DNA of 64,000 nt from Ceratothoa steindachneri (lineage: Eukaryota; Arthropoda; Malacostraca; Isopoda; Cymothoidae): assembly GCA_963969495.1 (NCBI GenBank), contig OZ018321.1:121051129-121115128 (forward strand), in the 5' to 3' direction. Shown here one piece after another: positions 45,104 to 55,740 of the stretch. Made by a program: the position numbers and the translations under genes. Below the pieces are notes generated by a model. That model did not search any database, had not been told where the DNA came from, and worked only from the letters and a program-made list of their open reading frames with translations. The first letter of the stretch is position 1; each line of letters starts with the position of its first letter.

Positions 45104-46272
45104 CTACTGGTCCACAAAGGCGTTGTGTGCTCTTGGATTGTTTCTTGTCCTGAGATTTTGCAAGCAGACACATGCTAGCACGGCAGATAGCACTCGCGTT
45201 GGGTGGAGTTCGAGTGTAGTGAGCAGGCAACAAAATCTATTTGAGAGTATTCCAAAAGCGTTCTCCACGTTCCGGCCGGCGTGAGACAGACTGTAGTTGA
45301 AGATTATTTCTTCATTTAATAGATTGCGCCAGGAGAATGGCTTCATGAGCCACCTTTTCAAGGAAAAGGCATCATCCCTAACAAGGACGTACAGGGTCGG
45401 TCGATCGCCACCAGGAAGTTCGTCGGGCGCGGAAAAGCAAAGGAGTTGAACTCCAAATCCTCTTTTAGTTTGGACCGATTGAAGACAGCACAGTCGGAGG
45501 TGGAACCGTTGCCTCCGACATTAATCCACATGAACCTATAGTCCGCATCATCAAGTCCCAGCATAATGTTAGAGAAGAATCCCTTGTAGTTGTGATAGAC
45601 AGATCCTGAATTCCTTGGCGCTTTGATGGCGATGTGCTTCCCGTCAATTGCCCCCGCTGCATGAGGAAAGTTTCAGCGGTCACCAAAACGCTTCCTGACC
45701 TCACGCCATCCATCCTCGGTAGTTAGCAGATACACGACATCATGGCCATACTCCTGGATGATTGCCTCACAAACAATAGGGACGAACACAGAAATTGTGT
45801 TGTGAGGCACCCTAAAAATGTAATCGAGACTGTAGTAACTATCGCCAGTTGCCAGGAGGCAGAGAGTAACTGCGAGCTTGAGTAAAGAAGGCAGGGGTTG
45901 TCTGTAGTTAGCGGTTATCTTCGTCAACCTTGGAGATGCCCGCACTAAAATCTCGTCAAACATTGCAGATTCCATTTTCATATAGTTTCCAAAATCAACT
46001 TGTCCTTCTATCTGCAGCTCTTCCATCAGGTTAGCGTAGTTGCCGTACTGTAGACTCCGATATATCCAAGGGCGCATCCAATACCTCCCCCTTGTTCGTT
46101 TCAAAATTTGACTCAGACGCTACAGGAGAAGGAAAACTGCAATGACATCCTGCTGTTCTTGAAGTGCGAGCTGTGTGAAAATCACTAGATGGTGAGGTGC
46201 TAGTGGAGTGCTCATGGTGTTGACCCTACTGAGGTAGGCAGAGGTGTGTGCAGGGCCACCACAAGACGCCAT
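45104..46272 (-). pseudogene. PIF/Harbinger transposase (HARBI1-like)
   Basis: DDE nuclease that would cut and join the element. Starts MASCGGPAHTSAYLSRVN at 46272, right after a TATATATAG box. Core: RGRYWMRPWIYRSLQYGNYA; ITANYRQPLPSLLKLAVTLC; RVPHNTISVFVPIVCEAI; GAIDGKHIAIKAPRNSGSVY (first D); GNGSTSDCAVFNRSKL (second D); LKRWLMKPFSWRNLLNEEII; RNVENAFGILSNRFCCL (the E). Ends AFVDQ-stop at 45104, about 390 codons, the normal size. Lesions: TAG at ~46119 (LLL*RLSQ), TGA at ~45673 (GDR*NFPHAAG, where W is usual) and one frameshift at ~45400. The DDE triad itself is intact. Confidence 0.88.
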
Positions 46273-46289
46273 ATATATAGGGTCATTAT

Positions 46290-46610
46290 AAATTCACGAC
46301 CATTGGCAGACCGCTAGCCGACTGCTCACTGATTGGTGTGTCACCCATCGCCGAACAGTGAGCGACCTAGAAAGACTTGTTGCGAACGAGAAGTGGTGCC
46401 GGAGACCTGTCAGAAGTTTGATGGTCGTGACTAGTGGCCGACTGGTGGGTTACCAGTGGCCAACTACTTGTAGGTGGTCGGCGCCCGATTCCAGGTGGCA
46501 GCCACACTGAACGCCACTCGGAAACCCACAAGTGGGCTACTAGTTGGCCACTAGTAGTCCACCGGTCCCAGACTACTCGCCCACCACCTGCAACTACCTC
46601 TTTTTAGTGT
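46290..46610. repeat. Right subterminal repeat cluster of Harbinger element
   Basis: Dense CGACTGG, GGTGGTCGGCG and ACCAGTGGCC words, mirroring the left cluster. Confidence 0.7.
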
Positions 46611-46620
46611 GGTATGATAA

Positions 46621-47174
46621 GTAGGGTGGAGGAAGACCAGGGATGAATTCTATGTCTCCAGCAATTTGTAAAATAGTGGGAATAGCTGGATCTTCTTCAC
46701 TCATAATAGGACAAATGTTGGGGAGGAAGAAGAAGGGAATTTTTAAAATCTGTGTGGAAACCGGTAAACCCGATCCCGAGATCTGGGGGCAGCCCGAAGC
46801 CCGCACCTTGACCCTGAAAGGTTGAGGCAGGGAATGCATTGATGCATTTGCACTCATCGCTTGCTGTTTGCCTTCTTAGACTTAGTATTTCAAACCTGCA
46901 AGGAGTAGCAGTCTAACCACGGGAAGGTGAGAGTTTAAGATATGTTCAATGGTTTGGGACACAGGTATATTCGTGAAGAGAGAGATTAAGTAATAACTTA
47001 CAAAAACTTTGTTATTAGAGGGAATTCATTTTTTGCGTTGGTTCAACAACGGGTAGCTATTATTAATTGAATATTGCCTATTACTTAATGGACGACAGAA
47101 TTTCTACAATATTTTTAACTAATTTATAGGATGGAAGCACATAACATGCCAAAATAGGCCTTAAGAGAACATTA
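46621..47174. other. No gene recognised
   Basis: Short open frames on both strands around 46594-46857 overlap antiparallel without family resemblance. Confidence 0.45.
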
Positions 47175-48654
47175 GGTTTACACCATAAACCATGCTAATA
47201 ACCTGGTAGGGAAAGTTATGATGCCTCAGTTCTTTCTGAATCAATTTTGCTAAAACTTTTCACAGATGGTCTGAACAATATGGAAAAACTAGTGTTATGT
47301 TTTCATTATGATATGTTACGTCCTTCAATTTTTATGCCAGATTCGTCATTTTGGGGGTGAATCACGCTAATAGCATTTATTCTCTTTTAGAACAATGGGA
47401 CGCCGCAGATGCCTCAACTTTGATTAAAGAAAAGTCTTTTATTATCAAGGAAAGTGCTGAAGGCATCTCTGTTCATGTTATTGCGGAGAAGATAGTTCGC
47501 CATGTGGACCTTTTAACCGATTTCTGAAGGACCCTTCGGTAAGGAAGAAGCGATCCGATTGTGGGACCTCCAAGACTGTGACAGCTAGGGATTTGAGGGA
47601 TATTGGCTGCCAGTTACATGGAAAACCAGGAAAGACAAGCAAAGTCATTTTTCCTGACACTGGTTTTTCTCATGTACCGAAGACTACCAGGAGCCGCATC
47701 CTAGGGGCCATGGCTTCCGTGTGAGCTCCCCGAAACTGCTTCATTAACGTCTCGTCACAATACATTCATGCTTCATTGGGTATAGAAGTACATGATATTA
47801 GACCTTAGTTGCGCTCTCTTTACTGACGAGACCAAGGCGACCTTTAACAGACCTGACGATTGGGCAAATGGTTAGGTCTATTTCAGAGATCAGTGTCACC
47901 AACGTTTGTGACGTCAAAAGCAGCGTGTCTAATGAGGTTAAAGTGATCTTAGCCACCTACTGGAATCTCTTGAAGGAGGTATTGGATCCCTGGATAGATA
48001 ACTTACCGTTGTCACTTATAAAGACTCTTTTTCATGCATGACAACTCTCCATTCCAGTCTCCCAGGGCCACAGAGGCTCTTACGGCATACAAGGTGACAA
48101 GTTGATGGTGTGGCCGCCAGGCTCTCGAGATCATAAACCAATCGAATATATGTGATGTTTATGTTGATGGAGGTCAATTTTCGTCTAAAGAAATGAAATC
48201 ATATGGTCGTCCATGAAAGTTGAAGCAGAGGCAGTCTAACCTTCTGCTATTAAGAAATTTACAAATCCCATACATAATAGGGGTTTCCATCCTCCATTAA
48301 AATGGCGCTCAAGTGGTCAAATAATTCATTATGTCCATCAATCGTGTATTATAATCATGGTTTTCTGTTAAATTTATACGCAATGTATGCTTAATGTGTA
48401 TAATTATCCTTCGTTTTCTCCGAAATATGTCTAGATGGGCTACATTCAATCAAAAGCTATTAGCGTGGTTCACCCCAAAACAGACAAATCTGAAATAAAA
48501 TTAAAAGACGTAACACAGCATAATGAAAACATAACATTAGTGTTGCTATATTGTAAAGACCATCTGTGAATAGTTTCATCAAAGTTGATTTAGAGAGAAC
48601 CGATAAATCCTAACTAATACTACCAAGCTTTTAGCGTAGTTCAGGGTGTATTGG
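47175..48654 (+). mobile_element. Tc1-like transposon with ~204-bp IR/DR termini
   Basis: Terminal inverted repeats 47175-47378 and 48451-48654 align over their whole length (shared blocks TTCACAGATGGTCT, GTTATGTTTTCATTATG, TGTTACGTC). Each arm carries an outer TACACC...GCTAATA block and an inner GGTGAATCACGCTAATAGC block, i.e. two direct repeats per arm, the IR/DR layout of some Tc1 elements. A Tc1 transposase relic lies between. Confidence 0.85.
47394..48260 (+). pseudogene. Tc1-like transposase relic
   Basis: Plus-strand fragments in all three frames: NRFLKDPSVRKKRSDCGTSK then TVTARDLRDI (linker between the two helix-turn-helix units), VPKTTRSRILGAMAS, FTDETKATF-like sequence (first Asp region, about 47820-47840), YFRDQCHQRL-like, EVLDPWIDNLPLSLIKTLFF MHDNSPF (second Asp), MVWPPGSRDHKPIEYM (normally CSPDLNPIEN, so the third-residue context is lost), DGGQFSSKEM. 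Numerous stops and frameshifts; inactive. Confidence 0.78.
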
Positions 48655-48959
48655 TCTTCGGAACAAAGTAGAGCTGTCCCAGGGCAGAACCAGTGGCGTA
48701 GATGACTTTGTACTCTCAAAAACTAATTACGTTCAAAGCTTCAACATATTTGTTTTTTAACTGTTTCACTCCACTGATGAAGTTATCAATAATTTTTCCT
48801 CCTAATTTTAAACATAGCATATCCTCATTTTTTGTTTACTTTGAGAAATTCCTCTCTAACCTTAAGGATATCCCAATATTCGGGAGGACAAGAAATCTGT
48901 TTCGGCTTTCTCAAATCTTGCCTTCGATATCTCTCACAAGTAAAAGAATCTCACATTTT

Positions 48960-49125
48960 CATCATTGATTTTTAGGCGTCAGGATGTTTCCTTAAACAAG
49001 AATATTGTAATTGCGAAAACTGATGAAGGTACTGAGGTAGTTACAATGGATAGAGACGAATATAATAATAGGATGAGATCAATTGTTAGTGACCTTAAAA
49101 AATTCTGTGGTATAAATAAATGAAC
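48960..49125 (+). pseudogene. Penelope-like element, N-terminal fragment
   Basis: Reads NIVIAKTDEGTEVVTMDRDE then YNNRMRSIVSDLKKF, the ...VKADKGNxVVxxxRxxY block that precedes RT in Penelope-like elements. Surrounding sequence from 48700 may belong to it but is too decayed to read. Confidence 0.6.
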
Positions 49126-50456
49126 CTTTCAAAAAATTAATCTTGAGAAAGGACACTTCTTTCTTTTGATTACTGGTTCGAAATCAGGGTCGATTAAGTC
49201 TATTAGATCCCATTTACTTCGTAGTGCTGCCCGAGGACAGGGTTAATATTCGTATTCTGCTTCTCTAACCGTTTTGCGGGTTTGAACAGGGATTTTAACT
49301 GTTTGCTTTTAGATACACGATCTGAGTTTGAATCCACCTTATGGTAACTTCCCATTAGCTTTGACATAGACTTCTTTGAGAAGTTTGGAATCAAAGTTAG
49401 TATAAAAAAATTTATCAACGTAAAATGAATTTTAAAGAATATGAGAACAAAGATCATTCTGGAAAAGACTGATATGATATTTTAGGATGTAGTTTAATAT
49501 GAAAGAAGAGCTTGATAAATTGAATGCAAGAGAACTTTAACAAGAGATTACAAGTTTGCCATCTTTGAGCCAGGGAAAACAGAACTAATTTTTATTGCTC
49601 TCTGATTTTAATTTCATTTGAAGGAAAGTTTGTTTAATGTCTCACAACATTAAAAATTAGATCAAAACCGACGGAGAAGACTGAATTAGAAAGTATGGAG
49701 GTCAACCCCCGGAAAGGCTGCTTCATGAGGGAGAGTGCCAAGTTCATTTTAAGGGTCCAAATGAAAACATGTCGGATCTTCATAGACGTTTAGACCTTTG
49801 AGTTGACATTTTTATTTTGAAGTGATAGGGAACAAATATTAAATTATCCTACATTTGTGGTCTACATGTATTTCGTGTAAGATCTATTAATTTAACTGAT
49901 TTTTAGATTTCTGCCGTAAGCTTCCATCAGGCCCTTTTCGGTTAATTTTGCTTTGACTTTATTTAAACTCCTCAAATCAATTTTAAAATGAGACAAGACT
50001 TCGAATTTAGATAGCCTTTTAGGTGATCTTACCTGGAACCTTGTCTCGATTTCTACTCAGCCTTGTTCTCCAACTCTCTCTTTGGCTCGCTGTGGCCGGC
50101 CTCTTTTTGAGTGCCTTCCGAAGCAAATTTTCCACGAGCCACTTCTATAGTCTGATGTATGTGTGGTGACAGTACGAGTGACAGCTGAAATAAGGTTTAT
50201 AGTGCTGTTCGATTTGTATATTTACTGAATACTTTTCGGTTTGCTGAAATCCTCAGACAGGTGCGATTGATACACTCATAATTAGTTAATGATCTAAGCC
50301 TTCCTTTGCCTGGGCCCAAGTCAATTACTAGAATAGTTTTAAAAGTTCGTTCTTTTTTTATTCATTTGCTTTTCATTGTATGCCATGTTTTTTTATTGCG
50401 ATTTTCTTTTTTCTAACTTATTTTCTTTAGTAAGTGCTCGAAAATATATTAAAGAT
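49126..50456. other. No gene recognised
   Basis: About 1.3 kb of AT-rich sequence with no assignable motif. Confidence 0.45.
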
Positions 50457-51752
50457 ATAAAATAATTTACGGTGGGAATTTATTAAGAGTTTGATTGAAT
50501 TTACTCCACGGGGAGTAATATCTGAACTCAAAGAGAAACAAAAAGAAGAAAGAATTTGAATATCCGTCAGCTGCCTCACAGATGCAGTTAAATAAGTTGG
50601 GCGTGCTAAAAGCTTTTACCTTGCCGAGGAAGCACTAATCTCTGTAGTCGGGAAGTTGCTAGCCGAAAGTTTCCCGCCCGCATCATAAAAGTCATTAAGA
50701 CTTGGTTCAGGCGACAAACGCTAATTCCTCTGGCCGCTGGAAGTGGTCAACCAGTCGTTTGAGTCTGCCAACGAAGATAAATAAAAAAATGGCCGTCATA
50801 TAAATACCCTGGGTTTTCGAATATATGTAGATTGAGTTACAGAACCCGTCGCCTTCGGTTCTTACCGTGAGTCTGTTTCCCTAAGTCCCTGGTATTCGAT
50901 AAGGCCATCGAGGTTAGATCTCACCAGGAAAATCCATCTTTTTTGTGAAGGCTTACTCTGTTTAGAGCAAGCCTCGAATCGTTTCATCCTCAAAGTATTG
51001 GCCGGGATTCCTCTCGTCTCATATGACCCCCTTCCCTCCTCAAAGATCTCTAGTTTCTCGTGTGAGATTTCGCGCTGAACCGCGTCAGAGTCTCAATTTT
51101 TAGCGGTTACACTACTCTGGAGCAGAGGTGCCATCGTCCGGCTCCAATAAGGATCGTGAACTCGTCTTCTGGTCCCCCCTTCTTCATTATCGTCACCATC
51201 AGGATATTCGGCCGAGAATCTCGACCATTTTCCGTCTTCATTCCCCCGCGCCGACTCGCTAAGGGATTTCCCTTCCTCATGGTGACCCCTCTAAGGTAAA
51301 ACGACCCTTGCTTGTATCTCGCGTTAATCGACTAATTTTCTACATATAAATATTCCCTCTGTATAACTGAGTAATTAACGAGTAATTAACGTTACCTGAC
51401 GATTGCCAATTAATCTATATTCTGTCAGAATATATGTTAACTGGGACTTAGGAAAATTCTATTTTGGGTTTTTGCTCTTTAAATATATCCTTGAACCTCA
51501 ACTTGGTAAACTCATTAAACACTATCGGCACCTGTAGTAAATCACAATCTTATACCTCGTAGTCAACGAATTACTCTTGCGGAGTGAACGTACTTGTACG
51601 GACCGAAGGACACGTACGTACATTAGAGGATATATGTATATATAACTGTATATATACATATTCCCGTGGCTTTTATCTCTTTGATCCGGAAATATAAATA
51701 CATATATGTATATATAGACGTATTGTCTGGGGAGGTAGCCTATTCCTCGACA
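50457..51752 (+). mobile_element. Solo LTR 3 (probable)
   Basis: The right end CCTATTCCTCGACA (51739-51752) is identical to the end of solo LTR 2 and is followed by AAGAT (51753-51757). AAGAT also occurs at 50452-50456, predicting a 1296-bp LTR, close to the 1303 bp of LTR 2, although the predicted first bases are not TG. Features: TATAAATA at 50803, a GC-rich leader, and CTAAGGTAAAACG at about 51292, a donor-like site seen at a similar place in LTR 2. No internal coding region nearby. Confidence 0.65.
50803..50810 (+). promoter_or_regulatory. TATA box of solo LTR 3
   Basis: TATAAATA at the AT-rich/GC-rich transition inside the LTR, where U3 would give way to R. Not tested functionally. Confidence 0.45.
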
Positions 51753-52014
51753 AAGATCATGATTTATCCTTTTAGGGTTAGGAAGGTACTCTCTAATGAC
51801 AATACCACATATAACACCTGTTCTGATATTTCTAGTAGTCCATAGCAATTTATTTTAGTATTAAACTTTCCTTTACCATCTGATAAATGTGGCAGACAAT
51901 CTTTCACAACGCGATTACATTCTTATCTTTTCGTTGCCAGGAAGGAGTAGAAAGAGTGGAAGAAAATAAAGATGAGGCGAACCGTCTCCGAGGAAGGCGG
52001 CAGGAGAGCGCCTC

Positions 52015-53130
52015 ACGAGGAATGGCGAGATGACACTAGGAGAGAGAATGAAAAATGAAGAATGGATGATGGTGATACGCAGTATATGGAGAACAGAGGA
52101 GGTTGATATGAAATAAATGGAGAATGGCAGAGATTGATAAAAAGCAAATAAAGAATGGATGAAGGTGATACACAGCAAATGGAGAAGGGGAGAGTTTGAT
52201 ACGCGGCAAATGGAGATGGAGCAGGTTGGTATGCAGCTAAAGGAGAATGGAGGAAGTCGATACGTATCAAATAGAGAGTGGAGGAGTTTGCTACGCTGCA
52301 AATGGAGGTTGATACGCAACAAATGGAGAAGGGAGGAGTTTGATATGCGGCAAATGGGGAGTGGAAGAGGTTGATACGCAGAAAAATGAGATTGAATGAG
52401 GTTGATATACTTCAAATAGACAAGTTAGGAGGTTTATTGCCCCAAAATGAAGAATGGAGGAGTTTGATAAGCATCAAAATGAAAATTGGAGGAGGTGGTT
52501 ACGAGGTAGATGATCAATGAAGGGGGTTTATACGCAGTAAGTGAAAAATAGAGGAGGTTAATCCAAACGCAGCTAAAGGACAATTTGAGGTAGTTGTTAC
52601 AGAGCAAATATAGAACGGAAGAGGTTGATAGGCAGCAAAAGGAAAATGGAGGCGGTTGATACGTTTTAAATGGATAAGTGAGGAGGTTTATACGCAGCAA
52701 ATGGAGAATTGATGAAGTTAATACGCAGGAACAGGAAAATAGAGGAGGTTCATACGAACCAAGATGAGAATAGATGAGGTTTATGTTGGGCAAATGGAGA
52801 ATGTTGGAGTATGATACACAGCAAAAGAAAAAGTAAGGAGATTGATCTGTAGGAAATGGAGAATAGAGGAGATTGATACACAGAAAAAAGGAGAAAATGG
52901 CCTAAGTTGATGCGGAGCAAATGATAAATGGAGGAGGTTGATCCACATCAAATGGAGAATAGAAGAATTTTTACGAAACGCATGAAGAGTGGATAACTTT
53001 TATATATAGCAAAATTAGAATGGAATAGTGTGATACGTAGGAAATAGAGTATAAAAGATGTTGATAGGTAGCACAAGGAGAAAGGTTGATAGGCAATAGA
53101 GGGGACTTGATATTTGGTAAATCAGCAGCG
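52015..53130. repeat. 30-31-bp minisatellite, ~1.1 kb
   Basis: About 35 degenerate copies of a unit close to TTGATACGCAGCAAATGGAG followed by AATGGAGGAGG, best preserved at 52170-52380 and fraying toward both ends. Long Ser/Pro/Ile-rich frames on the minus strand across it are repeat artefacts. Confidence 0.93.
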
Positions 53131-53707
53131 CAAACCGTGCGAGTAGCAATCAAGCTACAAAGGAGTAGAGCTGTGTTTCTCAACCTCTTTTTCTCCAGGC
53201 CACCATATAACTTTTATGAAAACGTATGCCATACCGGTGTTCAAAATGTAAAAAAAATAACTTTTTTTTTTAATATTGTAATCTTAAGTATTAAGTACAG
53301 AAGAATCCAACATAGTTATCATCATCATCATCATCACTAACTCTATAATTCACGATGGGGATTTTTTGAGTATTTGAATAATAATTTCATCTTAGTTTGG
53401 TTATGACTTATGTTTTTTTATCGAAGTTATTTCTAATAATTCTTGTATAATATCAATTGGCGAAGTTCAGAAAATTGATAAAAATTTAACCATGGTTGCT
53501 TTTTTTAAATTTTAAAATTTTAATCTTAGTAGCGAAGCGCAAGCTCTCTCCTACGGGGTGAGTGGGAAGTGGCGAAGCCATTGCCTGGTTAATCATAAAA
53601 GAAAAGTGAATTACTTTTGTTTACCGAGAATCTTAGCCTAGCACTTAGGGCAGAAATCCTTGATTCCATGAGAAAACTTTGTTAGTTTCCTCCGTAAATC
53701 ACCACGT

Positions 53708-54280
53708 TTTTAGTCGCGGGCGACTCTATATCTCACTATGTCTGTCGGTCAGTGCCAGTTTTGCTTTTTTGGGGGGTTTTGTAAAATAACATTGTAAGTC
53801 TTTTGCCGATTCAAACGAAATTCGAAACCCTTATGTTGTTTTACATTCACTTTCGAATGATATAATAGCCCAAAGTCCTCCCAAGGTCAATCTGGGAATT
53901 ATTTGGCAATAAATTTATAACTATTCGGCCTATTCTAACGAAATTTGAAGCCTTATATGTTGTTTTAAATTCACTTTCGAATGATATAATTGAAAGGTCC
54001 TCCCAAGGTTAGCGCGGGAATTATTTTGTTTTGAAAATGATATTATAACTCTTCGACCTATTCTAACAAAATTGGAAACCCTTATGTTGTTTTACATCCT
54101 CTTTCGACTGGTAATAATGATAAAGTCTTCCAAAGATTAGCCGGGGAAGTATTTGGCAATAACATCATAAAGTTTCGGCCAGTTCTAACAAAATTTGAAA
54201 CGCATATGTTGTTTTACATTCTCTTTCGAAAAATATAATTGACAAGGTCCTCCCAAAGTTACTCTGGAAATTATTGAAAT
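53708..54280 (+). repeat. Array of ~124-bp repeats with AGTCGC-flank, copy 2
   Basis: Starts TTTTTAGTCGCGGGCGACTC, TATATCTCACTATGTCTGTC, then about four monomers with TATGTTGTTTTACATTC, TTTCGAATGATATAAT, GGTCCTCCCAAGGTTA, GGGAATTATTTGGCAATAA and ATTCGGCC. Same family, opposite orientation, as 41015-41420. Confidence 0.88.
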
Positions 54281-54339
54281 TTTGAAGGTCGTAAGGTCAT
54301 AAATAAAAATAAGTGTGAGCCCGCGAGTTTTAGTCAGCA

Positions 54340-55740
54340 GACATTGTTTAATTTAAAATCGGTTTTCCTTGACAATGAGCAAATCGTTAATAGCACTAAA
54401 CCCACATTCAACCAAATAAGACGATGAAAAATGTAACATAAGTTCCCCTGCCAATGTAGCAATGTTAGAGTATTTCCTTTCAGCCTCGTCACATAGTCAC
54501 ATAATGGTACTTTTTACTTTGAAGAAAGTAATCAATGATTCTTCATTTGCAATTCTGATAAATCTATTTAGTATTGCACTGGGACATTAGAAAAGTCCGC
54601 CAGCAATGGTTGACGTAACCAAACGGAAAAGTTCATTGCTCTTAAAATCAACAAATCTGTCATTGAAGTCCTCTATTAATATTTTCAAATTATCAAAAAT
54701 TAGGTTGGTAGGAAAATTAGTTATCTCACATTTATGCAACCAGCAGAATTTACTGAAATTTTTTGCAGAAATATTTATTTGGCCTAATTCGAGAACTATA
54801 AAGAATACTAAGCTTTTATTTGTCCAGCAACCAGATGTATAAGTGCTCATTGGATTAGCTTTTTCAAAGTGCCTAATTTCTCGAAAATGTCTGTCAAATA
54901 ACTTATATATGCTGAACCGTCTGTTGTTGACAGGAACTTCATTTCAAGTTTGTCACTCAAAAAGTCACTCAGCTGAGTAAATAATTACATCAACCTCATG
55001 AATATTTACTTACCTCTAAATTTTGTAAGAAACAATAATCGAACATACTTTGTACTTTGATCCATACAAAATTGCCTAAAAAGACGTAATAGTGTTGACA
55101 CACTTAATCACAGATTGCAGAATCTCGTTAAGAGCACCGGCAATTTTCTTGGAAACAGAGATTTATCGGTGGGAAAAACAGTGCCCAGTTAACTTGTTTA
55201 TATTTTCATTTTTCATTAATTTTAAAAATCCCGTTTTCTTGTCAAAATAATTTTTTACTTTGCTGTAGATATCAACTGCAGTAATGGTTGTTTTAAATGA
55301 TTGACAAAACAACAGCTTTTCTTGAAACCCCAACTGGTCAAGTACCTCACAATATGCCAATAACTGAGTCGCATTGTCCCCTAAGGTAGATTCATTCATT
55401 TGTTTTGAGAATTTTCGTGATTTCAGCTTCTCATTTATCTGTTCTTCAACATCTTTCCTCATGTCATCTATTTTGGCACAGAGTGTTATTAATGAGTGGC
55501 GTAACCCTAACATTTTGATCATCCTTTTTTAGCAGTTTATAAAAATACCTAGATTGTTTAATGATTTCCTCTCTAATAGTTTGATTCTTTCCATACTTTG
55601 CAATGAGGAAGAAATTTCGTAGCTGGCTTGTAGGGTACAAATGTGGGTCGCATTTTGTGCAGCGAATAATGAAGTGAATTTTGATCGATTTTCAAACTTT
55701 TAGTGATTTAAAATATTCGAAATTTGAGTTGCAACGTCTC
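54340..55740 (-). pseudogene. hAT transposase, ZBED5/KIAA1586-like, decayed
   Basis: Minus-strand reading: an upstream TIREEIIKQSRYFYKLLKK; 55522-55163 MIKMLGLRHSLITLCAKIDD, RKFSKQMNESTLGDNATQLL, EKLLFCQSFKTTITAVDIYS, KKTGFLKLMKNENINKLTGH; then a large gap; 54850-54587 NLKILIEDFNDRFVDFK; and SSYLVECGFSAINDLL at 54345-54400, the C-terminal dimerisation block (usually RGFS). The middle catalytic region is missing or unreadable. Related to, but a different subfamily from, the hAT at 20.2 kb. Confidence 0.82.

Larger units (their letters stand above)
42196..46617. mobile_element. PIF/Harbinger DNA transposon, ~4.4 kb, two genes
   Basis: The left end GGGCCTAGTCACACC and an inverted, degraded GTGTGGTATGA right end are flanked by TAA (42193-42195 and 46618-46620), matching the 3-bp TWA target of PIF/Harbinger elements. 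It holds the two expected convergent genes: a MADF/Myb-like DNA-binding protein (+) and a DDE transposase (-). Both terminal regions (42215-42665, 46290-46610) are dense in GGTCGCCGG/CGACCACC-type words. Terminal boundaries are approximate at the right. Confidence 0.82.

Noticed and set aside
42193..46620. CRISPR-like reading of the repeated CGACC words near 42.2-42.7 kb
   Set aside because: Irregular spacing, both orientations, eukaryotic transposon context; they are Harbinger subterminal repeats.
51915..52793. Frames of 85-166 residues rich in Ser, Pro and Ile on the minus strand
   Set aside because: They read through a 30-bp minisatellite and share only its periodicity.
53318..53337. Short (ATC)n and (GAT)n runs at 53.3 and 56.4 kb as independent microsatellites
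   Set aside because: They occupy mirror positions at the tips of long inverted arms, so they are better treated as part of the element.
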